Assembly (NCBI RefSeq): GCF_003573695.1
Contig: NC_039361.1
Span: 95,172,279-95,236,278 of the forward strand
Direction of reading: 5' to 3'
Length of the DNA stretch: 64,000 nt
Source of the DNA: Papaver somniferum
Taxonomy: Eukaryota > Streptophyta > Magnoliopsida > Ranunculales > Papaveraceae
In this document: piece by piece, positions 1 through 10,407 of the stretch
Numbering within the stretch: position 1 is the first letter of the stretch
Layout: every line of letters starts with the position of its first letter
Notes under the pieces: model-generated
The model's input: the letters and a program-made list of their open reading frames with translations, nothing else
Told to the model about the DNA's origin: nothing
Databases searched by the model: none
Made by a program: the position numbers and the translations under genes

Positions 1-1042
1 ACTATGTCAGTTGTCTCGAGAATTCCTCAAAGGATTGTTCCTTAGTTGATTCTTCCAAATCTCAAGGTAGGAAGATTGTATCATCTTGTGTTGATCACTC
101 TTCCTCCAATGAGACATTGGACACAATGGCGAAAGATGAAATGGAGCTCATAAGAATCTCAAAAATTCTACTGAGTTTGTTGATCTTCAGAATCATGATC
201 AACTCATCGATGAATTTGAAAAGTTTATTGATCGAGAACGTGTACTCTATAACATTATTGAGTCATTCTCTAAGGATATTGAGAAACTTCTTCAAGAGAA
301 TAATCTACAGTGTGAAAAGATTTGTGATCTTGAAAAGGTTATCAAAGAAGGCTCAGTTAGAGAAAGATGTTTGATCAAGACGCATTCATCTGATCTTGAC
401 GGACTTCGTGTTGAAAAAGAGAAGCTAGATGCATCACTTTCACTAGCCCATGAACAGTGTATAACCTTGGAAAAGGAAAACTCAGTCCTAAGGAAAAATT
501 CTTCTGTTCCTACTGTTCCTCTTGACATACAGTACATGAAGAAATATCCTCCAAAATAAGATTGTGTCAAGAAAAGTTTATATAACTTACAATCTTCTCA
601 CAAGGTTGTAAAGTTAAAACAGATACCTTCTGTTGCGTCTTCTCCATGAACCTGTACTTTCTGTAGAAAAGGGAATCACTATGCTATCCGTTGTTTTGCC
701 AGGAAGAAACAAATTTCTAAACTTCGTAATTTGCTTTTTTACACTGTCAATGGGGTAAATAGTCAGTCGACTACTGCAGTGAATCTCATGCTCACAAAAC
801 ACCAGACATCTTATAAAAATGATCTCCTTCCTAGGAATCATTACCGGACTTCTGTGCATTCTAGTGGTATAAAGTCTTATGTTTATGATGAAAGCATGAC
901 TTGTGCTTATAAGAACAACTCTGGTGAATCTAAGTCTAGATTTTGGAAACCCATCTCAGAAAATCCTCTTGAACCAGTCTCTAGAGGTCCTAGACTCAGT
1001 AATCAGAAAGTTCTTCTCTTGAGCTTTCAGGAAGAGCTATGA
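1..1042 (+). pseudogene. Decayed gag C-terminus with coiled coil and zinc knuckle (element A)
   Basis: One reading frame from about 371 to 1042 encodes a heptad-rich coiled coil (371-556), then a zinc knuckle at 653-697 (C-T-F-C, then H, then C, spaced CX2CX4HX4C), then a Ser- and Lys-rich tail ending at 1042. Stops at 557 (TAA) and 647 (TGA) interrupt this frame, and upstream coiled-coil sequence lies in another frame, so it is not translatable as one protein. The order coiled coil then zinc knuckle resembles the C-terminal part of long gag proteins of plant Copia (SIRE-like) elements. The UBN2 domain, if there was one, is outside the window. Seen: motif and stops. Inferred: gag identity. 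Confidence 0.65.
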
Positions 1043-1510
1043 GAAATTCCCTAAAAATGGAAACTACCATAGGAAGACAAGAAATGCTGAGATCAGATAT
1101 CCTGGTGGAAATCACAACTACTCTCTCAAAAACTATGGTGAGACTACGTCTCCCTATGCTACCTAGTAGTAGAAAGTTCCATTCTTGTATCTAACTTGAG
1201 AGATACAAGGATGATGTTTGAGAGATGCTCAAGTAATTAGTTGAGTTCCATTAGTTTGTATGTTTGATATCTCTTGATGTGAGTTTTTAGTATTTCCTTC
1301 CTTCTTCACTGTGACCTTTCTTTTTGGGATGAAATTTTTTGAAAGCGACACAGTATGCAGTTTTCCTGGTTGGGTCCATTCCTTAGCGTATGGCTTAGTC
1401 CACGAACGTCCATATATCCTCAAGGGAATCTAGGGTTTCCATCTAAGGTGTACACTTGAACATATATATATTTCATATATGTTTTCATTAATTTTCAAGA
1501 AAGGAACTCA

Positions 1511-1945
1511 ATGGAAACTGTTTCCAAAGAAGAAGTTAACCCTACTGTAGAGGATGATCTCAAAGGAAGTGATCCTGCTCAAGAGTTTATTCTGAAGAAG
1601 ATGCTTGAAAGGAAAGAGTATAACTCTTGGGTTAGAGAATATGTCAAGGATTTAATTCTCATTCAGAATGAGGTAAAGAACGAACTTGCTAACCTTCAAC
1701 TGCAGATCAACCAGCTTATTGATGGACAAGCAAAAATCCTTAGTACTCAGAATTTCTTGATCAGGAATCAGAAGAAAGTTATTCTTGACTGCGCTAAGGC
1801 TCGACACTTTGTTCCCATTTTTGATCGAAAAACTAACGTTTTGACTCATGAACATGGTGTCTCTACGGTTAACAAAATCAAGGATATCAGTGAATCCTAT
1901 TTTGATGGACCATACCAGAGGTATGAAATCATCAAGGAAAACTGA
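1511..1945 (+). CDS. Accessory ORF of element A, 144 aa, predicted coiled coil
   Basis: An uninterrupted ATG ORF of 144 codons between the gag remnant and the hairpin array. I do not recognise a family. It begins with an acidic segment (residues 1-25), followed by a helical, heptad-like region (about 30-85) rich in Leu, Gln and Asn, and a mixed C-terminus. Element B has an ORF of similar size and position (28422-28787), also with a central helix, but I see no clear residue-level match. It could be an accessory protein of the family or chance coding in relict gag/pol DNA. About 60 bases upstream is an AT-rich stretch (TATATATATTTC at 1462-1473) that could act as a promoter. Confidence 0.45.
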   Translation: METVSKEEVNPTVEDDLKGSDPAQEFILKKMLERKEYNSWVREYVKDLILIQNEVKNELANLQLQINQLIDGQAKILSTQNFLIRNQKKVILDCAKARHFVPIFDRKTNVLTHEHGVSTVNKIKDISESYFDGPYQRYEIIKEN

Positions 1946-2093
1946 GTTTTATTTGTTGCCTAGTATGTGTTCTTTTTGGTTTAGTTGGAAGAATAATTAG
2001 TTCTTGAATAACAATGATTGTGACTACACATAGCTATTATTTTTCATATTCTTGTTCTTTTTTTAGGTTTATTGGTTTAAATTCTAAAAATAT

Positions 2094-2300
2094 TTGGAGG
2101 ATGATGGTTTGCAGTATTTAATCTTTATGATTTGTTATATCGCAATTTGTTATGGGATATTGGTGTTTACATCTGTGAAGTATGTTGTCCCATATTTTGT
2201 CAAAAGTAAAGTCATTCATGATCGTTATTCATGTATTGATTTAAGGATGAATAGACTTTTGACGTATACAAAAGTTAAGCTTATATTGTCAATTGTTTGA
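2094..2300 (+). CDS. Small membrane-protein-like ORF, 68 aa (element A)
   Basis: A 68-codon ATG ORF whose residues 7-35 are strongly hydrophobic (Leu, Ile, Phe, Cys, Tyr, Val), compatible with one long or two short membrane helices, followed by a basic, polar tail. Element B keeps the same length and frame at 28917-29123 with about seven residue differences. In the more diverged element C the matching region (about 17230-17310, minus strand) has stops, so the ORF is not universal. It lies where envelope-like ORFs occur in some plant Copia elements, but it is far shorter and I claim no homology. It may be a non-coding 3' region that happens to stay open. Confidence 0.35.
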   Translation: MEDDGLQYLIFMICYIAICYGILVFTSVKYVVPYFVKSKVIHDRYSCIDLRMNRLLTYTKVKLILSIV

Positions 2301-2442
2301 TGGAAGATAGGTTAAAATCTTTTGTGTTCAAGGATTATGTCTATTAAATATCGTTATGCAAATAGTGATAGAAGATAGAATGAATCCTCGTGTATTCCAC
2401 AGTATTGATTTTCACTGATCCATATTTTATGTAATACTGTGA

Positions 2443-2820
2443 GGCTCCGTAATGTGTCTTATGTTGAGCATGATACAACAAAGTTGATTAATTTTTTATT
2501 AGGTTTGTTGGTTGTTCCGTAAGATACTTTATGTTGAGCATTCTTGTACTAAATTAATCATCTTGTTTGGTTATTTAGTTATTGCTCCATAAGTCTTTCT
2601 ATGTTGAGCAAAACAAATGACAATTAAATTGATTACTTTTGTAATTAGTTTGGTTGTGTATTCCAATTAGATTAATTATGGGTTTTCTTGTAATTAATCT
2701 AGTTGAGTATTTTCATACTCCGTAAGATTCCTCTTATGTTGAGTATATGAACGACTATCCTATTCATTTTCTAATGGTTATGTTAGTACTATGCTCCGTA
2801 AGTTCTCTTATGTCGAGCAT
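2443..2820 (+). repeat. Array of five hairpin modules (element A)
   Basis: Five dispersed modules of about 30 bases at 2443-2472, 2512-2541, 2582-2611, 2715-2746 and 2791-2820. Each has an arm ending CTCC, then GTAAG or similar, a short loop, CTTATG or similar, then GAG plus the complementary outer arm. The outer arms differ between modules but pair within modules: ATACTC with GAGTAT, ATGCTC with GAGCAT, TTGCTC with GAGCAA. Spacers are AT-rich. Confidence 0.8.
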
Positions 2821-3660
2821 AATCAATTAAGTTGATCACTTTTGTGTTTAATTTGATTGCATATTCCGATTAAATTAATCATGGGTTTACTTGTGATTAA
2901 TTTGATTGAGTTTTTGGATATAGAAAATCATTCTCATGGTTTTTGGTGTCCAATCAAAATCCTTCTTTTCTCTTGAAATTAAGGTCGCTCTTGTTGTTCC
3001 CTTGGGAATGACATTTAATGGGGGAGAGTTCTTTTGAACTTGTGCTTAATGGTCATATATTGAGGGGTGTGCAGCTGTGGAATTTTAAAGGGGTTATCTT
3101 GTATCTTTAAACTCCTTGATGAATGCTATTAGCTTCGGCTATATGATTGCATCTAAATTAGATGGTATGTGTTTTTTTATTTTAGTCATGAAATGTCTCT
3201 TACGGAAATTCCATTATGATCCCGTTCTTGTACCTTTGCCAATTTTATTGACAAAAAGGGGGAGAATTAATATGTAGTTCACACTACAAATACATATGGT
3301 TTTCGGATCATTGTGTAAGGGGGAGTGGTTTCCATGTGAGATGGAGTATTGACTAAGGTGGAGTGATGCATATCACTATAGTATTATTGTTGAAGTTGTG
3401 ATACAATTGAAATTTGACATTATGTAATAATACTATGACACTGTATAACAATGATCGAGAACTATGTTTTCTCATTGTTATAACTACGGATCTTCAACAT
3501 CGATGATGCTAAACTTACAACCTTTGGGATCATTGGAGTACTTGGAAGTGACAAAGATTTCGAGGAATGTTGAAGACTAGACATGTGGAATAGGAGCTAC
3601 TAAAGTTTTTTTATCTTTATTTGTATTCCCTATGTATTGATAGTTTTGTCACTAAAATTG

Positions 3661-3674
3661 ACAAAGAGAGAGAT
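3661..3674 (+). other. Polypurine tract of element A
   Basis: The purine run AAAGAGAGAGAT lies directly before the TG start of the 3' LTR, the expected place for the plus-strand primer of reverse transcription. Element B has ACAGGGAGAT, and element C AAAGGGGGAGAT, at the same place. Confidence 0.75.
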
Positions 3675-6093
3675 TGTTAGAGCATTGCTCGGTCGAACTC
3701 GCATGCGTTGCTATCTCAAGCATGTTTTTCAATGTTAGTGATCAAAAATATAAGTATTGATTTCTAGTCTACTATAGCTAATTCTCGGACTAGGGTAGAA
3801 AGTGTAGTTGAGCTCAAGGACTTCATGGCGATTCATCATACAATAAGAAGAACTACTCAAGGAACCGGTGGAACTTTTCGACAAAAAGGTATGTGAAGAC
3901 TTGAACTTATCTGTCACTCAAAAGTCTATCTACTCTATCTCCTATTTCTTGAGACAAAAAGTCGTATGCTATATATAGACTTAGATTATACACATTTGGT
4001 ATTTCGAGCCGAGTATACCTCGCCTATCTATATCTCGAAATATGTGTTGGTAATCATTTCTCTTAGATCATGTTTATCTTTACCTAGTGACGAAAGTCAT
4101 GATATGTTTCAATCACTTTGAAAATTGCTTTGACGAGAAATGGTGTAACAACTATATAACGTCCTCTAAGAATGTTTCAATGATTGGAATGAGAGTTTAG
4201 ATTACATAACCAATGATGGACATAAGTATTTTTGTGGAAACACATATGTGCATAAGTCCTATCCCTTGAACCAAAGTTTACGAACTTTGTTGATCAAGAG
4301 AAACGGAAGAATGTCTTGTTGCCAAGTCCGCGAACTCAGTCCGCGAACTGTCGAACTTCTCATCCAGATGAATTCTGCTGGAGTTGACAAACTTGTTACG
4401 CAAGTACCAGTCCGCGAACCGGAGGAAAGTCTTTGCCGAGATTTTCTGTTGGAGTTTGTAAACTCTGCCCAGTTGCTTAAGTCCGCGAACCTAGTATGCG
4501 AACTTAAGAAGGTTATATATCTGAAGATGATTTCTGAACTAAGACTTACAAAGACTAAGGAATGCAATTTTCAAACCGTGGCTATAAAAGTTCATGAACC
4601 GATTCAAATGTATCAAATCATCTTTGCTTCAATTGTGTCTTGTGCAGTACATACGATTTCCTTGCAATTGAACAACTCTCTAACTAGTTCATTTGAAGTC
4701 ATTTGAACTAGTTATGGTGAAGAAGAATATGGTTGGTAGTAAATGCTCATATGGCTAACCTTTGGGTTAACTATTATTGGACCAACAAATATACATGTTT
4801 GGGTATGGTTAACAAACCTAGAAGCGTGCATTTCATTTGTGTATAACAAGCTAAGTTTTCGATCTAACGGTTGAGAAATATTAGCTTGAATGTAAATCAG
4901 GTTTCCATCTAACGGTAGATATTGTTTGTTTTGTGACCAAGGCGAAACCCTGATTTGAAAGACTATATAAAGGAAACATCTAGTATTGTGCAAAAATAAT
5001 CCCCACACTTCACGTGTGATACTAGTTTGCGTGCTAGAGTCGATTCTCCTTTAACCTTTGGTTTTCTTCTTCTAAAACCAGGTTAAAGACTTCATTGGGA
5101 TTGTGAAGCCAGACCGATACTACTTTTATCGTAGTTGTGTGATCTGATCTTGCATCTCTATCGTTCGAGTACAATCAGATTGATTGGCTTGAGATTAATA
5201 TCTCCAATAGGCAAGATATAAAAAGTAGTCACAAACATCTTCATCTCGTTGTTTGTGATTCCGCAACATCTTGTTTCGCTACCATACGATTAAGATTGTT
5301 GTGAGGTGATTGATTTATCTAGGTTGTTCTTCGGGAATACAAGACCGGATTATCAATTGCTTCTTGTTCACCTTGATTATTATCAAAAGACGGAACAAAA
5401 ACTTTAGGGTTTTTCTGTGTGAGACAGATTGATCCTTTGATAGACTTGTCTGTGTGAGACAGATTTGTTTATTGTCAAAGCCTGCGATTTTGGGTCGTAG
5501 CAACTCTTAGTTGTGGGTGAGATCAGCTAAGGGAATCTAGTGCACAGTATCCTGCTGGGATCAGAGGCGTAGGGAGTACAAATGTACCTTGTATCAGTGG
5601 GAGACTGGTTGGGGTTCAACTATAGTCCAGTCCGAAGTTAGATTGGAGTAGGCTAGTGTCTGTAGCGTCTTAATACAATGTGTGTTCAATCTGGACTAGG
5701 TCCCAGAGTTTTTCTGCATTTGCGGTTTCCTCGTTCAAAAAATTTCTGGTGTCTGATTTCAGTTTCCGCATTATATTGTTTTATCTTTATAATTGAAATA
5801 ATACAGGTTGTGCGTTAGATCATCAATTAGAGTAATCCATCCTTTGGTTGTTGATTGTCATTGATTGATCCTTGGATATTGGTCTTTGGTACCATCCAAG
5901 TTATTCCTTGTATTTGATTAGTACTCGCAGTTTCTGTTTGAGGAAATCAAATCAAGAGAGAGAGATATATAAACTCGTTGATGTAATTTTAATTGATTGA
6001 GTTTTGTTGATTCTCTTAAAAGTATATTTGATTTTGTCCATACAGATTGCTAAGTGAAATATTGGGTGGTGTTGTTAGACCCCCGCTTTTTCA
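3675..6093 (+). repeat. 3' LTR of element A (about 2.4 kb)
   Basis: Starts TGTTAGAGCATTGC and ends GCTTTTTCA, the same ends as both LTRs of element B. It contains U3 iterons (TCCGCGAAC at 4327, 4340, 4411 and 4482), a TATA box (4964) and a GA microsatellite near 5955. Short minus- and plus-strand ORFs inside it are not coding: they shift freely between copies. Confidence 0.92.
4964..4973 (+). promoter_or_regulatory. TATA box of LTR A
   Basis: TATATAAAGG, about 1.3 kb after the LTR start. The same box occurs at 25338 and 31766 (element B), 13133 (D, TATATAAGG), 9296 (F), and on the minus strand at 20854-20862 and 14903-14911 (C). Its constant position marks the U3/R boundary region. Confidence 0.75.
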
Positions 6094-6504
6094 GGTATCG
6101 TCTTCATCCATACGAAGATTTTCCCATTTTGAAGATAGTGTTTGAAGCTTAGCTTCTTTTTCAGAGGCATTCCCTTCAAATACGATATTAAGAATATCCT
6201 TTGATGTTTTACACTTGGTTACATGATGATGAAGGTCTCGAGTTACAACATGTATAATGGCGTTTAATCCATAAGAATTTTGCGTCGAAAGCAATTTTTC
6301 TTCATTAGTGAATTCTTTCAATTCCTTTAGTCTAAACTCAGTGGTTGAGTTTTTGACCAGTACTTTTGGGTGTACATACCCATCAATAACTAAAACCCAA
6401 GTGTTAAAGTCATGAGCATGAAGAAAAGACTGCATATCCATTTTCCACCATAGATAGTTTGAGCCATCAAACCCTGGAGGTACATTAACCGAATCAATTA
6501 TCAT
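6094..6504 (-). pseudogene. Truncated Copia-type gag N-terminus (DUF4219/UBN2) of element E
   Basis: The minus-strand ORF opens with ATG at 6504 and runs 137 codons, until the inserted LTR of element A supplies a stop. Residues 9-25 contain the PPGFDGSNYLWWK block typical of the DUF4219 region, and the segment from about residue 80 (HHHVTKCKTSKD) to the end is the start of the UBN2 gag domain. In the complete family member (element B) this domain assembles the virus-like particle. No stop or frameshift is visible before the break. The start is supported by the position 67 bases after the primer site and by the equivalent ATG in elements B and F. Truncation by a later insertion is certain from the clean LTR end at 6093. 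Confidence 0.85.
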
Positions 6505-6570
6505 TTAATCCACAACTTTATAGGTTGGATCACACCAAACACAGATTGTTAGATCTTTTCGTGTTTCCCC

Positions 6571-6582
6571 GTTTTGATACCA
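6571..6582 (-). other. Primer-binding site of element E
   Basis: Minus-strand TGGTATCAAAAC, two bases after the LTR end. It matches the initiator-Met tRNA primer TGGTATCAGAGC with two changes. Confidence 0.75.
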
Positions 6583-6584
6583 AT

Positions 6585-9189
6585 TGAAAAGACAAGGGTA
6601 CCAAAATACACCACAATCTTATATTTTGATCACAACCTATACAAGACACACTGTGTATAAACCTCATGGAGCAACAATCACTCAAGGAATATTTCAACAC
6701 AATGTCCACTTGAAATAGGGTTAGTCCGAACTGGTCTAACACGTGAATAATTATATCAGACAAGTGGAAAAATCCAATACACTTTGTGTGATCGTCTATG
6801 GATATGAAATCGAGACAATACAATGACAAAGTGTTCACTTGATAACCAAAACCTTATAAGATAAATATCAAGTGCCTAGTTAACGTACAAGTGTATTTAC
6901 TTTAGTTATAATATAAAAACAATTATAATGCGGAAATAAAGTAAAGCACACATACCAGAATTTTGTTAACGAGGAAACCGCAAATGCAGAAAAACTCCGG
7001 GACCTAGTCCAGTTTTGAATACTCAATTGAATTAAGACGCTAGAAAAAGTAAACCTGCAACTTCGTGTAGACAATACTAAGTAAACTAAAATCCTAGTTA
7101 CTCAGCTTCAGCAGTATTCTTGATTTGATAATATCTAGCATAACTGAAGTTCTCAATAGATATTTGATACCGAATATCCTAGCAGAACAAATGTTTTCTT
7201 TAGGACTAGATATAATATATCTTCTTAATGATTTACAACAACTTCTTCTTCAAATCTTCAAAATCTTCAATCTTCGAATTAACCTTCAAAGTAACAATCT
7301 GCAAAAACAAACTTGATTCCTTATTGATTTGTTGCATAGAACGGAGTCTGTTAACAATGGAAAATCAATGAATCTATCTAACGGATCTAGAAAAAACTTA
7401 GATCCGTAGAAACGTTAAGTCTTTGATCTAGTTTGAGTGAGCGTTATATCAGAAGAGAAGGTTCTCAAGAATAAACAAACTAGGTGTAAACAAAGATTCA
7501 ACAACCGTTAGTCAATCAAATCAATCGAAAACAAAAGATAAACTGCAAATATATAGTTTCCCACCAACGGTACTAATAGAGCTTCTCAATCACAAAGGAG
7601 ACGTTAAACTGAGCGGCCGTAAGAGATTTCGCCTAATTAGGTTACTCTCCTTTCCGAAGAGGCGGCTACACCGGTAACAACACAACCGAGGAAGTTTGCT
7701 GTCACGAAGGATTAGTTTGCTCGAAATGCAAACTTCAAGTATTTATAGACAAGGTATTTTGGGCACCAAGGAATTTCCAAAACCGAAAATATTCTCAAGA
7801 TATTCATTAAAGCACAAATTCGGTTTCCATAATTCCTGAAAATGCTCTGTCCAAAAATAATGATCGAAAATCTCCTAGAAAATCTCTAATTAGTAAATGC
7901 GCATTACTAATTCTTATTTTCCTAAATATAATTAAAAACCTTAAATAAAATATTCTTAACATATATATATATATATATATTCGATCATGGGAATTTATTC
8001 CTTTAGCTATTAAGGAAATAACTTTGAACAATAAAAGATAAACATTACTGTATGTGTTCAAAGTATGTCGACATCCTTACACATTAACCAAATATATTTT
8101 CGGTATCTCTAATATTTCTAGAATAATAGAAAATTCGAAAAGATATTTTTGGATAATTTTTTGTGTTAAAAACAAAAAACGTGCTCGGATTTGATTGAGA
8201 CTTTTTGTGTCCGATTGCACATGTTCAAAGGATCGGTCCCCCCTTGTTGCACATGTCCATATGATCGGTTCCCCACATATATATGGTATCTAACTTGTAT
8301 GTGTTGCACATGTCCATAGGATCGGTTCCCCTTTGCCTAAAAACGTGTTACACACGTCCATAGGATCAGTTCCCTTTTCTGCTACAAACTTGCTGCACCT
8401 CATACAAGGATCGATTCCCCTTTGTGATGTGTTGCACCTCTTACTAGGATCGGTTCCCCTTTACCCAGAGTTGGTCATACACAAAAACACAGAATCGATC
8501 ATACCATCTCAGGTGATTACTTAAGATTGGTTTCACTAATAAAAGTCATACCAATACATAAGTCAGGCCTTTGTGAATAGTTTTACCAAGAACACAAACA
8601 AGTCATGAGCGGTTATAATAAATCACAGATATTGGATGTCCACAAGATATGCAATGAATAACAATCCCAATAACGCCTGTCGATTTCCTTTTCGATCCAT
8701 AAACAAGCTTATGAACTTACTTCCTTAAAACACATGTAAAAACATTGTTTCCTAGGATGAAATCCTCACCTTATACTCATACATAATCACAATAGCATCC
8801 AACCGATTATGTCGATGTCTTATATACAAAGTTTAATGGTTAAGCAATAAACCTTATATTGTATTCCTTAATACTATGTCTAACTAGAGTGTAATCATGC
8901 TTCGCAGTTTTGTTTTTTTTAATATACACGACTTTAAAGACACAAGATAGATATGGAACAAGTCAAGTCATAGTTACTAACCTCAAGCTGAAGGATAATG
9001 TCTTTGTTGTCGTCAATCCATCTTCAGATCTTTGTGAGTAACCGGAGCACAATACTTTTATCGTTTCTAGTCTAACCTATCGATGTTTACTGTAGTTTAC
9101 ATAATAGCGACTCGAGTTATGGAACTAAATATGACAACCAATCTTGACATACCAACGCTTGGTGGGTTCAACCGAGCAGTGCGCTAACA
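6585..9189 (-). repeat. 5' LTR of element E (about 2.6 kb)
   Basis: The terminal TG and CA are intact. It includes an (AT)n microsatellite at 7961-7980, a minus-strand TATAAATA box near 7742-7750, and iterons at 8205-8470. It shares with other family LTRs the segment before the 3' end (cap-side conserved block CTGCATTTGCGGTTTCC and neighbours). Confidence 0.88.
8205..8470 (-). repeat. U3 iterons of LTR E
   Basis: Six degenerate copies of a unit of about 30 bases. On the plus strand the cores are TTGCACATGTCCATAG and GATCGGTTCCCC, at roughly 8215, 8250, 8305, 8350, 8395 and 8430. They lie 0.7-1.0 kb from the LTR start, the same place where LTRs A/B and C/D carry different iterons. Confidence 0.75.
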
Positions 9190-10341
9190 TAGAGTATATA
9201 TCTTAGTATGTTAATCTCATTTAATGGTGGATATTTTTTTGCTTGGTTCCAAAGTTGTTTTAGCTAAAAATTAAAGCAACCTATACTTTGAAAGTTTATA
9301 TAAGGGAGAACGTAAAGCCACTGGGATTTTTGAATCCCCGACACTATATTTTTGTGTCCTAGTTATAAAATAAATTCCCCATTTCCCTCAAACCCTTCTA
9401 GGGTTTAACGACTAAAAAGACTTCACCTAGGGATTCGTGAATCCAGGTCCAACTATCTTTAGCTTGATAGTTTGAGTATCCTAATCTTGTTTTGATTGTT
9501 GATCTGCTCACTCAAACAAGATAGATATAAATTGCAAAGTTTTCTTTGTCTTAGACTTTGTGATTCCAAAGGTTTAATACTTGTGAGGTGAATAAAAATC
9601 TAGGATGCTCTTCGGGAGTCATAAGACCGAATTTTAAGGTTATCTAGACTTTTTCTATTACTACCGATTTCCAGTCTCATCATGATCTATCGATCAAAAA
9701 GGAAATCACATATAGGTTTATCTGTGGGAAGCATATTAGTTTAAACTCTTCAATTTAATTGAAACAACTCTTAGGCTGTAATAGACGTCAGCTAATGGAA
9801 TAACTTGCGTGGAGTTATGTTGGGGTTCAAGAGGCGTAAGGAGTGCGACTGCCACTGAATTTCTGTGAGGGTTTAATTCGTCTCAACTACATTCGAGACT
9901 GAAGTTATTTGTAGTAGGATAAAATCTGTAGCGGATTAATACAGTTTGGTGTTCAATCTGGACTAGGTCCTGGGGTTTTTCTGTATTTGAGGTTTCCTCG
10001 TTAACAAAATTTCTGGTGTCTGTGTTATTTCTTTTCCACATTACATTGTTTATCTTTATAATTGAAATATCACAGGTTATACGTAAATCAATCAAATTAG
10101 ATACATCCATCCTTGTATTTTGGATACGACTTTATTGATTCTTGGATATTTATCTTTGGAATCGACCAAATACTCTCGCATGTAAATCATGTTAATGGAC
10201 TAATCTATGTAAATTTTCTGATTGTGGGAGAAAGAGATATAACTCTGAATATTATTCCTTGATTGAGATTGTATTTAGGATTGTCCATACATGTTCCCTA
10301 AGAAAAATTTGGTGGTGTATTTTGGTACCCCCGCATTTTTA
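9190..10341 (+). repeat. Partial 5' LTR of element F
   Basis: Aligns with the second half of other family LTRs: the CTAACGGTGGATATT-like block, a TATATAAGGG box at 9296-9305, the conserved block near 9980, and a 3' end at 10341 just before the primer site. The first half was separated by the insertion of E. Confidence 0.82.
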
Positions 10342-10343
10342 GT

Positions 10344-10355
10344 TGGTATCAGAGT
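10344..10355 (+). other. Primer-binding site of element F
   Basis: TGGTATCAGAGT, one mismatch to the initiator-Met tRNA primer consensus, two bases after the LTR end. Confidence 0.82.
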
Positions 10356-10407
10356 AGGCAAACACGTTTAAGACCTAATAAGTCTGTGTTTGAAGTAATC
10401 TGACTAT

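Larger units (their letters stand above)
1..6093 (+). mobile_element. Element A: 3' part of a non-autonomous Copia-like LTR retrotransposon
   Basis: Only the 3' part lies in the window: decayed gag C-terminus, two small ORFs, a hairpin array, a polypurine tract and the 3' LTR (3675-6093). No protease, integrase or reverse transcriptase is visible, so the element depended on proteins supplied in trans. It ends cleanly in CA at 6093. The next base resumes the minus-strand gag of element E, so A inserted into E. Its 5' part and the second copy of the target site (expected GGTAT, 6094-6098) lie left of the window. The 3' half matches element B (28.8-32.9 kb) closely along its whole length. Confidence 0.9.
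6094..9189 (-). mobile_element. Element E: 5' end of a Copia-like element, minus strand
   Basis: On the minus strand this reads LTR (9189 to 6585), primer site (6582-6571), and the start of gag (6504 to 6094), where element A interrupts it. The rest lies left of the window. The LTR starts TGTTAGCGCACTGC and ends CTTTTCA, so E is a third subfamily of the same family as A/B and C/D. Its right end (9189/9190) interrupts an LTR of element F. Confidence 0.85.

Noticed and set aside
4259..5503. Several 60-150 aa ORFs on both strands within LTRs A, B, C, D and E
   Set aside because: They occur in LTR sequence, differ between copies by frameshifts and stops, and have no domains.
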